Source: Casuarina equisetifolia (lineage: Eukaryota; Streptophyta; Magnoliopsida; Fagales; Casuarinaceae). From it: a stretch of 64,000 bases of DNA. The notes under the pieces are model-generated. The model did not search any database, was not told where the DNA came from, and saw nothing but the letters and a program-made list of their open reading frames with translations. Below, piece after piece: positions 24,448 through 36,458 of the stretch. The number at the start of each line of letters is the position of its first letter. Positions within the stretch are counted from its first letter, which is position 1. A program made the position numbers and the translations under genes. The stretch covers positions 27,226,682 to 27,290,681 of the forward strand of contig CM052360.1 of assembly GCA_028551475.1 (NCBI GenBank), given 5' to 3'.

Positions 24448-24960
24448 ACGCCCTCTACCTTGCGGCGAAGGTAGAATTCTACCAGTTCTTCCTCGGTAGG
24501 ATGGAAGTGGAATCCGGGCATCCCCATATCATGCTAATGATCGTCAACTTCAGGCTTCATGTTGATTTGTTTTAATCAAATCAGAAGGTAATAATGGATT
24601 CCTCTGCGGCTTGGGCCTTCCCTCCCATTTATACCACGAGAGTAATACCGTATAATTTGAGGGTTGCAAGTGGTAAGCAATATAAGAGACGGTAAAACTA
24701 CTGGACGTCCCATTAATTGAAAGATCTACACAGCTTTCAGGCCTGCTTGGAAGAGGTATGCGTTAAGGTGATTTAAGATGAGAATATGACATCTCATAAA
24801 TAGGACAGGGTGGCTAAAGCCCTCGAAGTTGCCTTTGGACCTTTCTTCCAATACAAAAGACGTCAAAACTCTTCTACTCTACACTTTCTCTCTTCTAACT
24901 TCGCGCACTAAATTATGAAGTTCAAATAGCTTTGGTCACCTAAATCACTGTAACTTACAC
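24448..24960 (-). pseudogene. Third NAC exon-1 fragment with upstream flank
   Basis: About 110 bases (24451-24560) match NAC exon 1 on the minus strand: the [20 protein letters not shown] region and the upstream VDDH stretch, with a changed FRFH (R to H). The following 400 bases match the promoter flanks at 23140-23510 and 57947-58460. It arose by a local duplication inside unit 1, since unit 2 has only one copy. It lacks any other exon and is dead. Confidence 0.85.
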
Positions 24961-27392
24961 GCACCTTTGCTTAGATTTATGCTTCTTTTTAATTGCTGTG
25001 AACATTATTAAAAAACATAATTTAACTAGAAGTTAACTTATGAGTTAGAAAGATAAATTTTATATTTAAGCACTATCTAATAATTATATATTTCTTAAAT
25101 GAAATTTTTGTTTTTAACATTTTCTAGTATATTGTATATACCTTAGACTTGAAGTTGAACAAGGTAGAATAGATGCTTCTCCCATGCAAAGTATATTGTA
25201 AGAGCTTAAAGTTGAGTAAGAGTTTAAGAGGATTAACCTAAGCTTTAATATTATATTAGAAATAGACATATATCTAAAAGTTAGGTTTTAAATTAGAGAG
25301 ACAATTTTTATATTTAAATACTACCCAAGCACTTTTAAATTTTTTTTAAATAGGCCTACATTCCAATATAAAAAATTTGGTTATTACAAATGCCATGGGT
25401 TTTTTTTTATATATTTTATAGAATTTATGGTAAAGGGTATTTAAAGTCTCCTCTCATTCATTTCTAGAAAGAAATAGAAAAGTCTTGCAAATTTGAATTG
25501 TTTAAGTAAATTGACTTATGAGATTCAATCAGTCAATCACTTAAAAACCATGTTCACTATCACACTAGCACTCCCCCACACCCTCTTCCCACTTTTCCTC
25601 TTATACATCTCGTTTATTAGCTTTGATGCCTTTAGAACTTGAAGAACAACCAACAAGCAACAAGCAAATAACAAGTTGCAACAAGCAAATAATAGGATAA
25701 ATGTAAAGCTTGCGAACAACAACTGAGCATTGGCTAAAACAAGTGCACAAAAGGTAATTGAAAGACTCACAAAATTTAAAGGTGCAAGAAAGTAAAATTG
25801 TAATAGAATTTAAATGGCAAAAAGTGAAGTACAAATTTAAAGATGCAGAAACTTAACTTTGCAAGGGAATTTAAGTGATAAGAAATAAATATATCAATTT
25901 ATGGATGCAAGAATTAAAAGGCAAGAAAATAAGCATAGAAATGTAAAAGCTCAAAAGGTAAAGAATAGGAAAAAAAATAATAAAATGATAGAAAAAAAAA
26001 ACTCTACTTCTCAAAAGTTTATCTCTAAGTTTATTTTTTACTACTTACAAATGAGTTGAGAGCCTTTATAAATAGAAAGTTAGGACACACAAAAAGAAAA
26101 CAACATTAAATGTGGTCAAATTGACCTTTTAGAGCTAACAAAGCTATAAATGTATTTTTTTAAACTAACAAAACAATAATGTAGCCTTTTGGAAATAATA
26201 AATTAGTACTCAATTCTATTGCCACTTACCAAGGATTTTTTTTTTTTTAGCATAACTACTTTAAACACTTGTCAAATATTTATTAGAATTGAAATCCTTA
26301 TCCTTTGATTAGTTGAATTGGGCCAAAATGGGCTCTAAAAAAATTTGGTTGGACTTGTACCCAACTAGATCAAACTATTAAAAAATAGTGTCTACACTAT
26401 TGGGTCGACAAAGTTGCAAGGACGTTGATTTAATGCTAGTGGTGGGGAGATGGACTGCCGGCGAGGGCTAGTGGTCACCAATTTAGAGTGACCAGAACAG
26501 TAGCTTTTGATCGCCTTGGTGGGATTGAGGACTGCAAAATCTTAAATCATGATAGGCGAACCGAATAATGCAGTTGGGTGGCACTACGTTTAGAATCTTT
26601 TTAAAAGAAAAAAGAGGAAAGATAAATAAAATGTCAACAGGATTAGCTATTGGTCGTCAAACACCTACGTTTTAGATTTTAGAGAAGAGGGACGGTACTC
26701 TGACAAATTTTATTAATACTAACTAGGCTGGGTGTAATAATCATACCTCAGATAAATACAATGAACATAGTATAAACATAATTCTTAGAGAAAAGCTAAT
26801 CGCTTACATATTACGCTACTACACATAAGTAAAAGTAAACACAAAACACTTATTATTACGTTTTAAATTCAATGCCCTATATCTTCAAACCTCATTTATT
26901 TAGTAAAGAAAAAAAATATTTAATATATTTTACTTAAAAAATTTTAAGTGGAAGAGGGAAAAGCAATACTAATGATTTAAAAAATGTATAAAGATATCCT
27001 TGTCGATACCAAAAATTTTCTAGCAAAAATCTGTTGCATAATTACTGCCCATTTGTTCTACATTATACTAGAGAGTAGCTTGAATGAGATTATTTTGCCG
27101 GATAGCCAATGAAAACTTTTCTTTTTCTCGATTTTCAGAACATCGTATTCATCAAAAGGAAAGGGGAGCGAGTGATGGCAGTCTTTTTACTCGTAGGAAA
27201 GAAATAGACGGGAAGGTGGCGGAGGTGTTTGTGTGGGGTTTGGAGGGAGCAACAATATTCCTGGCATGGCAGGGATAGATGGGGATGGATAGATAAAATG
27301 CTCGATCTGCATATGTGAATCTATCGCCAGATGATGAGTCAAGGGAAAGCCGTGACCACTCTCCCTGATGATGACAAAAAGCTTGACCTTCT
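24961..27392. other. Upstream flank in unit 1, AT-rich, with a unit-specific insertion
   Basis: No gene was recognised. It matches 58460-60636 in unit 2 apart from about 25650-26375, which unit 2 lacks. That insertion begins with repeated AACAAGCAA motifs and is otherwise unidentified. The last 300 bases (27090-27392) are the best conserved noncoding part of the duplication. Small open frames here are not coding. Confidence 0.6.
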
Positions 27393-28259
27393 TGTCCGGG
27401 ATTCTGACGTGAAACCACGGGGGAAGACTCCTCATTGACTAACGGGGATGGAACATACCACGATGGAAGGCATTCCCAAGCATTCCCGATTCTTCTGGAG
27501 TTCTTCACCACTCATCATGTTCTCTGCACTAGTTGGAGACAGTTAGGACTCCTCATGGGATGCAATGACGAGAGGATACGATAGCGTGTATTTTGCAAGT
27601 AAATTTTGTAGCTGACGTCGACCATTAGATGTAGTATATACCATTTTAGCGTGTATTTTTTGTAGTATTGTTATGCTGTAATTTTGTACATTCAGAGACC
27701 TACTGTCTTCGTTCTTACTGATTGGTTTGCGTTTTGCATCATTGAATGATTTTCCCAGTAAATGTCAAAAGTTTGATAATCAAACAGAACGTAATGGAAA
27801 ATATGGAGGCTTCTCATTAATATGTATAAAAGCTTTGTTACAAGAAAAACCAACTAATTCTTTATAGGTCAATTATAAGAGCTATCCTATGGCTTGCTTG
27901 CTTTGATGCAAATCAAAAAGTGAATGAATGTTGAATTATATAGATGCAAAGAATCAAAATTGGTTGAATCTAGTTGGCATGAGTCATCGCTTGATTTTGA
28001 TTGTGTGGGCAGTGTGAAAATTGGTTGAATCAAAATTGGCATGATTCATGCTGCCCACCTGTGTGCTTGCTAACCGTGAAGATGCCCTCCGAAAGCTTCA
28101 AGAATTTCAGCTGTCCAGTGGAAATTTGGTTCCATGTCAAGCCTATTGGTTGCCTTCCACTATGGAGAATAACACGTCCAGCTCCATAATCCTCGAACAA
28201 TGCACATGACTCAAATATTTGCAAAATGATTAAATGTCATCATTTTTCTTCTTTCTACA
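27393..28259 (+). repeat. 5' LTR of outer copia element
   Basis: It begins TGTCCGGG and ends TTCTACA immediately before the primer binding site. It keeps many CG dinucleotides, unlike its partner at 40536-41327. Confidence 0.8.
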
Positions 28260-28272
28260 TGGTATCAAAGCC
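28260..28272 (+). other. Primer binding site of outer copia element
   Basis: TGGTATCAAAGCC starts right after the LTR end. It resembles the TGGTATCAGAGC site complementary to the 3' end of initiator tRNA-Met. Confidence 0.75.
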
Positions 28273-28740
28273 ACTCTAACCACATTTTTAGCTTTTATGC
28301 TTTGTTTTTGCCTTTTTCAATGTTCTTCGAGTATTAGATCATTGTGACATTGTATCAAACATTTCCAAGGAATGTATTATTGTCTCATTTTAACATGTAA
28401 AAATTCAGTTTCATGGAAGTTCTCTATCAAACACTTGCAATGCTAATTTGTTTTAGGTTCGCGGCTTTTGTTGAAACTTTTGTTGTCTTTGTGACACTTT
28501 GTTAAACGGTTGCTTGGCACTTTTTAGTTTTTTTTTTTTCCCTTTTACCCCCCCACCCCCCCTAATGATTGTTTCCACTCGTTGGGTATTGTCTTTGTGG
28601 GCTTTCATCAAATGGTTGTTCAGCACTTTTAGATGGTTCATCTAGTCTTCTTTTCTTTAGTGACTACTTTTTGCTTGTTGAGTTGTTTCATTGAATATCT
28701 TCTTGATAGACTCGCATTAGTCTACTTCTTTTTAATCGTC

Positions 28741-29210
28741 ATGTTTGATCAATCAATCACACCACTAAGAGCAACTCCCTATGTTCCTCCACATGTTAAG
28801 TGTCAAGGAGGAACTTCATCTAGTAGTTAGTCAAAGACATAAGCCACTAGCAAGAAGGATGAAGATTATGTGCCCCTCATTTCGATGGTAATTGACTACA
28901 AGGATTTGTTATTTCTTCATATTGGGGACACTCACAGTGCTTCTTTGATTAGCTTTAAGTTGAGTGGTCCTAACAATTGCATATCTTAGAGTAACGCAAT
29001 GCAAGTCATGCTTCTGACGAAGACAAACTTGTATCACTAATGACAAGTACTCGACTTTTGTTAAGAGTTCTTCTTATTATGCTTTTTGGGAGGGTTGTAA
29101 TTCATCATGCTTGAGTAGTATAATGAACTCATTATCAAAATCACTACATGAGGGCTTCATTTCTGCCACCACCATTACTGAACTTTGGGATGAACTAAAT
29201 ACATGGTTCA
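28741..29210 (+). pseudogene. Copia Gag remnant (outer element)
   Basis: The frame holds a proline/serine-rich start, then FKLSGPNNCIS.SNAMQVML, like the copia Gag N-terminal domain, and SSIMNSLSKSLHEGF and ATTITELWDEL, like the following conserved Gag blocks. Stops and a frame change interrupt it. Confidence 0.7.
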
Positions 29211-30526
29211 ATAGTGCATCATGGTTGTGATGTGCAAGGCTAATGTGGCTATAGGTCACCATGTGTGGTGCTATGTGGTTAAGTGAGGCTAACTTGGCAC
29301 CTTTGTGCTGATGTGAAAATGCTAACATGGAGTGCCAACATGTCATTTAATGCTCCTTAGTAAGTTGAAAGATTGTTGCAAGCTATAAGCTTGTTTTGAA
29401 GTATGGAAAGCCCTTTGATGAAGATATTGGTAGTTTGGTCAATAGAGGAAATGAAAAAGATATTAAGCTAATGATTCTTGATACATTCCTAAATGAAATG
29501 GAAGTTAATCTCAATATACTTGGTATAGGTAGGGAGGATAAGATTTTTAAACATGTATAGAATACAAAGGTTATCACACCATAAAGTAAAAGGTATAGAT
29601 AGAGGGTGTTTTAAATCACAAAGAAGTGCTTCAATCCAAATAATTTCTATAGTTGTATCAACCAAGGATTTAAACTTAGCTTTTATGCTAGAACATGAGT
29701 GATTGTTTTGTATTTGTAGGAGCTCCAAGAAATGAGGTTAGACATAAGGAAGATGCAGAAGCCGTTGATGGAACATCAATTATTGCAATCACCTAACCAA
29801 CTAGTCTTAAAGTAGGCATGAAGTTATAAGGATGGAGATTTGGTGAGCTAGATGTCATAGTGAGGCGTATCTACAAGAAATCTTGTAATGTGTTTGACAA
29901 AAGTCCAATGAGTAGTGTTGGGTGCATGCATATACTAATGTGCAATTTTGACAACATAAACAATATCTAATTAGCTAAGGCTAAAATATTAAAGAACACT
30001 GATAATACTCCTATAAGGAGTAAGGTTAAGGATAAGTTCACCATTATGAATTGAATAGGGGTGACTAGTAGCGTAGGGAGTGGAAACACCACAAGTAGCC
30101 CCCATTTGTGCATGTTAAATGATGTCATGAGCAAATTGGGCATGATGTAATAATAGGCCATTGATGGCTAGAAAAGCTTTAATCTTGAAAAAGTAGTATA
30201 TATTACTAAGATCCTTAACACTAATTTTTTTTTATTTGATGAAGAATATATGTGAGTGGTGCATAAGGAGTATCATTAAAAGAATGTTATGCATGTAAAT
30301 AAGGATGAAGAAATTATATGTATTAGTATGGAGAAAGAAAAGAGATGAGTCTATCGTAGAGATGGAAAATAGAGTTATTGCAAAAATTTAGATAGTTGGT
30401 GATTCCATGCTTGAGGAGCTCGTTTTAGCTTATAAAGAGATTTTTGAAGATAAAAAATGTGATGAGGTTGTTAAGGATCAATAGATCCTTAAGGTTGTTG
30501 CATGGGAACTTCTTTATCAAGATGAC

Positions 30527-31821
30527 TGATAACTCTATTTTTATAGAGTTATTTTACTTATTTTAGGTAATAAATAAATTTAATAATTGTGAGAAAATAT
30601 TTAAATTCCTCTTTATTTACTTAAATTTATCTTGTTTATGTAGCACAAGAAGGCAAGGAGAAAAGAGATGAACATGGAGAGCCTGATGCTTATTGTGTGG
30701 CAAAATCATAATATCAAGATCAAGAGAGTCAAGATGGGCTTGGGCTTTGAATGATTGTTATTAGATTTTATTGTTATTGGGTTTTCTAAATAATTAAAAA
30801 ACCTAATCATATTAGGAGTTCAAAGCCTAATTAAATTAGTAGTTAAAAACCTAATTAAATTAAGAGTTAAAAACCCAATTGTTTTAGATCTTTAAGACCC
30901 AATTCTATTAGGATAAGAGTAGGTCTAAACCTAAACCCTATTTAAGAGAAGAGAAGAGGCAAAAGAAAGAGAGGAGGAAATTGAGCACAACTCAAGAGAG
31001 AGGCTAAGAATTCAAGGTTTTCTTGAAAAGAAGGCAAAATGGGTGACAGACTTCTTGTTCTTGGATTCAAGATGCCTTCTTTATTCCCTATTATTATTCT
31101 TTCTCATTATTTCTTTATGCTTTAGTTTATTTTTGTTAGAGCTACGATGTAACCTAATTATGATGTTATGAATCTTATGATTATTATGTTTTGCAAGATA
31201 TTTTATTTATGTGAGTTATATATTTTATGCTTAATGCTTTTAAGTGATTGGCCACCACTTGAATGATTTGATGTGCATGTTTGAGACTGAGAGATAATAA
31301 TATGCAATTGCTTCTTATAATATATAACCATGAATTAAATGTGGATAGACATATACCATGTTGTTTGTGTGGCTTTTGGTGATAAGATAATCGAAAGATT
31401 TATTGTAAACTGGGAATGTTCATAGATCCTAATGCATTTGGTTTGTTTCAATTCACATATAGAAATATAGTGAATTAATGAACTAAGTAGGTTTGATATA
31501 CCTAGACATAGGATAGTAAATAAATTAGGAAGTTCCGCCATCACATAGATATTATCCCTCTTGCAAGCATACATAATCTACGTTGGTACCTCATAGTTAT
31601 GGTGAAATCGGACACTCTAACATATTTTGTGTATTTAGTTTTATTAAATTTAGTTGATTAATTTATTCTCTATCAATTTGGATTTGTTAGATAAATTCTA
31701 GGAGTTGTTCACCGTTAGTAATTAGTTGGCATAGTAATTACCAATCTCTGTGGGACAATACTTTTCTTATCATTATATTACTTGTTTGACATGTTCACTT
31801 GCATTTAAAATTCACCGAACA
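30527..31821 (+). repeat. 5' LTR of the Athila-like element
   Basis: It begins TGATAACTC and ends CACCGAACA, 1295 bp, directly followed by the primer site region. Its antisense strand carries a 79-codon open frame shared by all copies of this LTR. Confidence 0.92.
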
Positions 31822-31827
31822 AGTTTT

Positions 31828-31845
31828 TGGCGCCGTTGCCAGGGA
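31828..31845 (+). other. Primer binding site of the Athila-like element
   Basis: TGGCGCCGTTGCCAGGGA lies six bases after the LTR and resembles the tRNA-Asp-type site typical of Athila/Tat elements. Confidence 0.75.
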
Positions 31846-31999
31846 TTGGTTGTTTTACTGCTGATTAATATTAATACCGAATAATTTCTAAGTTTAATCT
31901 AACTTTTATTTTCTTTTTAAAAAAATTATTTTTTTAATTCTAAAAAAAAAGGAAAAAATCTTTGTTAAGTTGCGATTGTAGAAAGATTAAGCAACAAGG

Positions 32000-33606
32000 A
32001 TGGAGAGATATGATGGTACACATAGAGTTTTAAAAGACTATGTTACACCAACATTTTGGAATGCCACATCAAGTTTCCAAAGCCCTGCAATTCTAGCAAA
32101 CAACTTTGAGGTCAAGCATGTACATATCAAGATGCTTCAAAGATCTATGCAATATAGTGGGCTACCAAATGAGGATCTAAATGCTCACATTGAAGCATTC
32201 TTTGAATTCTGTGACATGATTAGAGATCATGGAGTCACAGAAGATGTTATTAGGTTAAAACTATTTCCATTTTCTCTTAAAGATATAGCTAAAAATTGGT
32301 TCTCTTCTCTTCCTGCAGGATCAATTATTACATGGGATGATTTAGCTTAAAAATTTCTTGGTAAGTTCTTTCCTTTTGCAAGATCTACTAAATTGCGTAA
32401 TGATATTTTCACTTTTAAGCAGATGAATGGTGAATTATTATATGAAGCTTGGGAGAGATTTAAGGAACTTTTGAGGATATGTCCAAATCATGGATTACCC
32501 ACGTGGCTACAAGTACAAACTTTTTATGATGGGTGTAGTATGAATCTTCGTTGTGTAATTGATACAGCTGCAAAAGGGGACTTACATAATAGAACACCAG
32601 AAGAGGCATTTAACCTCCTAGAGGAGATGACATTCAATAGCTATCAATGGTTTACTGAGAGACTACCAATGCATCAAGCAAGTAGAGTCCATAAAGAAGA
32701 TATATTCACCATAATGTCTGCACAATTGGAAGTGCTCAATGAGAAGATAGATAACTTAAATACTCTAGTTGTGAGGCATTAAAGTATATCATGTGAATTT
32801 TATGGTGGAGCACATGAGAGCACAGAATGTCAAGCAGGTAACCTTTATCCTTATTATAATAATTATGCTAATTTTGTTGGGATTCCTAACAGGTTACAAA
32901 ATGATTATTACTCCAATGTATACAATTCGGGATGGCACAATCATCAAAATTTTTCATGGAGTAACCTAAACGATATGAGACTGCCACCAACATTTGAGCA
33001 AACCAAAGAGTCGAAGCCTAATTTAGAGGACATCTTCGCTAAGATGATGTAAAACAACAAAGAGAGATTCCAAAGACAAGAAGCTTCAATCCGAAAATTA
33101 GAGGTGCAGATGAGTCAACTCATTAGTATGATCTCAGAGAATCAGGAAGGGTTTTTGCCTAGTGATATAGAAAAAAGTCTTGAAGATACCGTAGAGGCAA
33201 TAACCTCAACATGTGGCAGGCAAGTAGGAGAAGTTTATGTTGACAAGGAGAGTCTCAAAGATAATGATAAAGATGTCAGCATGCAACTTGGAGAGGCACC
33301 TAGGAGCAAGCTTGTTCCAGAAAATGCTATGTCCTTTATGCCTCCAACTCCATCTCTTCAAAGATTCCAGCAACGCGTAAAAGATAAGCAGTTTTTAGAA
33401 TTCCTTAATATATCTTTAAAACTGCACATTAACATTTCTTTTGCGGATGCTCCAGTTCAAATATCTAACTGTGCAAAATTGTTGAACGAGATACTGGAGA
33501 ATAAAAGGAAGTTGGAAGTATATGAGACAGTTGTGCTAATTGAAGAATGCTCAACAATCAAACGACACAAGTTGTCTCCTAAACTATTGGAGTTTCATCC
33601 TCCTTG
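32000..33606 (+). pseudogene. Athila-like Gag, three in-frame TAA stops
   Basis: One frame runs from ATG at 32000 to a TGA at 33605-33607, interrupted only by TAA at 32348, 32780 and near 33049, with no frameshift. The retrotransposon Gag domain is clear: NNFEVKHVHIKMLQ, LNAHIEAFFEFCD, VIRLKLFPFSLKDIAKNWF, then ELLYEAWERFKELLRICPNHG and FYDGCS. A degenerate zinc knuckle, CEFYGGAHESTEC (second Cys replaced by Tyr), follows the second stop. The C-terminal part (about 33330-33606) resembles the start of the protease region (LQRFQQRVKDKQF, FLNISLKLHINISFADA) and stops before the catalytic residues. Confidence 0.85.
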
Positions 33607-33794
33607 AGCAACATGTGGAGGATAGTTTGGTTGAAAACTATAAAACAAGCGCTTCTTAGGAGGCAACCCAAGTATTTTGTTAGTAGTTTAGTTAGAAGGT
33701 TGTCGCCATATGCTCATCACAGCTCCATTTTGACAACCTACAATCAAGGGAGTTTTCTTATTCCTTCTTTATTATTGATTTCTTTTGTTTTTAC

Positions 33795-35086
33795 TGTTCG
33801 GTGAATTTTGAATGCAAGTGAACATGTCGAACAAGTAATATAATGATAAGAAAAGTATCGTCCCACAGAGATTGGTGATTACTATGCCAACTAATTACTA
33901 ACGGTGAACAACTCCTAGAATTTATTTAACAAATCCAAATTGATAGAGAATAAACTAATCAACTAAATTTAATAAAACTAAATACACAAAATATGTTAGA
34001 GTGTCCGATTTCACCATAACTATGATGTACTAATGTAGATTATGTATGCTTGCAAGAGGGATAATATCTATGTGATGGCAGAACTTCTTAATTTATTTAC
34101 TATCTTATGTCTAGGTATAGGAAACCTACTTAGTTCATTAATTCACTATATTTCTATATGTGAATTGAAACAAACCAAATGCATTAGGATCTATGAACAT
34201 TCCCAGTTTACAATAAATCTTTCGATTATCTTATCACCAAAAGCTACACAAACAACATGGTATATGTCTATCCACATTTAATTCATGGTTATATATTATA
34301 AGAAGCAATTGCATATTATTACCTCTCAGTCTCAAATATGCACATCAAATCATTCAAGTGGTGGTCAATCACTTAAAAGCATTAAGCATAATAACATATA
34401 ACTCACATAAATAAAATATCTTGCAAAACATAATAATCATAAGATTCATACCATCATAATTAGGATACATCGTAGCTCTAACAAAAATAAACTAAAGCAT
34501 AAAGAAATAATGAGAAAGAATAATAATAGGTAATAAAGAAGGCATCTTGAATCCAAGAACAAGAAGTCTATCACCCTTTTTGTCTTCTCTTTAAGAAAAT
34601 CTTGAATTCTTGGCCTCTTTCTTGAGTTGTGCTCAATTTTCTTCTCCCTCTTTCTTTTGCCTCTTCTATTCTCTTAAATAGGGTTTAGGTTTAGACCTAC
34701 TCTTATCCTAGATCCTAGTAGAATCCTAGTAGAATTGGGTTTTAGAGATCTAAAACATTTGGGTTTTAAACTCCTAATTTAATTAGACTTTGAACTCCTA
34801 ATATGATTAGGTTTTCTAATTATTTAGAAAACCCAATAACAATAAAATCTAATAACAATCATTCAAAGCCCAAGCCCATCTTGACTCTCTTGATCCTGAT
34901 ATTACGATTTTGCCACACAATAAGCATCAAGCTCTCCATGTTCATCTCTTTTCTCCTTACCTTCTTGTGCTACATAAACAAGATAAATTTAAGTAAATAA
35001 AGAGGAGTTCAAATGTTTTCTCACAATTATTAAAGTTATTTATTACCTAAAATAGGTAAAATAACTCTATAAAAATAGAGTTATCA
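33795..35086 (-). repeat. Inverted solo LTR nested in the Athila-like element
   Basis: This is a 1292-bp copy of the same LTR in reverse, starting TGTTCGG and ending TTATCA, with a perfect TSD TTTAC (33790-33794 and 35087-35091). It inserted into the 3' noncoding region of its relative and then lost its internal part by LTR-LTR recombination. It differs from the host LTRs by scattered substitutions. Confidence 0.92.
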
Positions 35087-35091
35087 TTTAC

Positions 35092-36458
35092 TTTGAGGAC
35101 AATGCTTCATTCAAGTTTGGGGGTGGGGAAAGAACCTTTGTGCTAAATTTGATTAAAAAATTTTTTATGTCATGATTACATCCCATGTTGTGAATTCTTG
35201 GTGATTCTTTGGAAGATATAGATTTTGTTCAAACCTGCAATTGTGGTGTGAGTTAAGTGTGATTTTGATAATGTTGATCCACCTATTAAGCACTAAAAGT
35301 CCTTCATTTTTGAAATTGTATATATCTCTAGAGAACATTCATGTGAAGTATGTGATTTTCTTAGATCTCACCTGAATCTTAGAATTTGTTTGATTTTCTC
35401 TTAAGGCAAAATCCTAAGCTGCATCTAATTGAGAAAATGATTTAGGCCATTCTTTGGATCGTTTAAGCTTTTCAAGCCAACCTTATTTATTTATCACCAG
35501 TCACCCCACTGAGCCTTGATTCTTATCCATTTTTTTTTAATGACACCCACATATATATAGCCATAAGCCTTGAACAACTTATCTTATTGTCCCATATCCA
35601 TGAACATGTTAACTTGTAGGATGGAAGTTTGTTTGAGATGAATAAAGGTTGAAAGGAAAATGGAGCATGGGAAGAAATTGATTACAATGATTAAGTGGGG
35701 CATAGTATTTCATTTCTACAAAAAAAAAAAGAGAAAAGAAAGGAAGTACAACATTTGCTCAAGAATGGAATCCTCTTATCATTCCTTATCATATTTAAGC
35801 CATTCCATGTTTTGAATTAGGCCATTAAGCATAGTAATTGAAATGATTAGCAAGATAAGAGTATAGTGACTACATGTCTAGTACTTTTACTTGTTTTATT
35901 GATGCAAGCATGATTGTGTCTTTGTGAGTATTAGAATCCAAGTGAAATCAAACATTTTTAGACAAAAAAGAATGAGAAAAGTGATGGTAGAAAGTGAGAA
36001 GAGTTTTCGATGAGATCCTAGAAAGTAATGTGTTCATGGGTGAATTAAGCCTAAATGACTTTTATCTTACCCCTAGCCCAGCCTTACATTACAAGCTTAT
36101 AAAAGTCCTATTGATTTTTGGTTAGATGATTGGCTTACATTAGTGGAGAGAGGAATGAAAAGCAAACATATGAGGTTTGGTTAAAGATTTTGAGAGGTTG
36201 CATATTAATGTGAATTTATTTGGAGTGCATATAGTTGAAAAGATGAGGACTCACACACACACACACATATGTGGTCAACATAGTTGAGAGTCTATCTTAT
36301 CTTATGAAACAATTGTGACGTTTGGATGAAAGTTATATTTTTCTTTGAATTATTAAGTTAAACAATTATGGGAGAATATCATGAAGGGGTTTTGTCTAAA
36401 ACATATATTGTTTATTGCTTTTGCTAGAGGACTAGCAAAATGTTAAGTTTGGGGGTTT
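35092..36458 (+). other. 3' internal noncoding region and polypurine tract of the Athila-like element
   Basis: It contains TTCAAGTTTGGGGG near 35112 and again AAGTTTGGGGG (36445-36455) just before the 3' LTR; the latter should prime plus-strand synthesis. A short (AC)n run is at about 36251-36266. No env-like frame was recognised. Confidence 0.7.

Noticed and set aside
31335..31574. A 79-residue open frame conserved at 31335-31574, 34042-34281, 37268-37507 and in part at 50472-50672
   Set aside because: It lies antisense in each LTR of one retrotransposon family; its conservation follows from LTR identity and no domain or codon bias supports coding.
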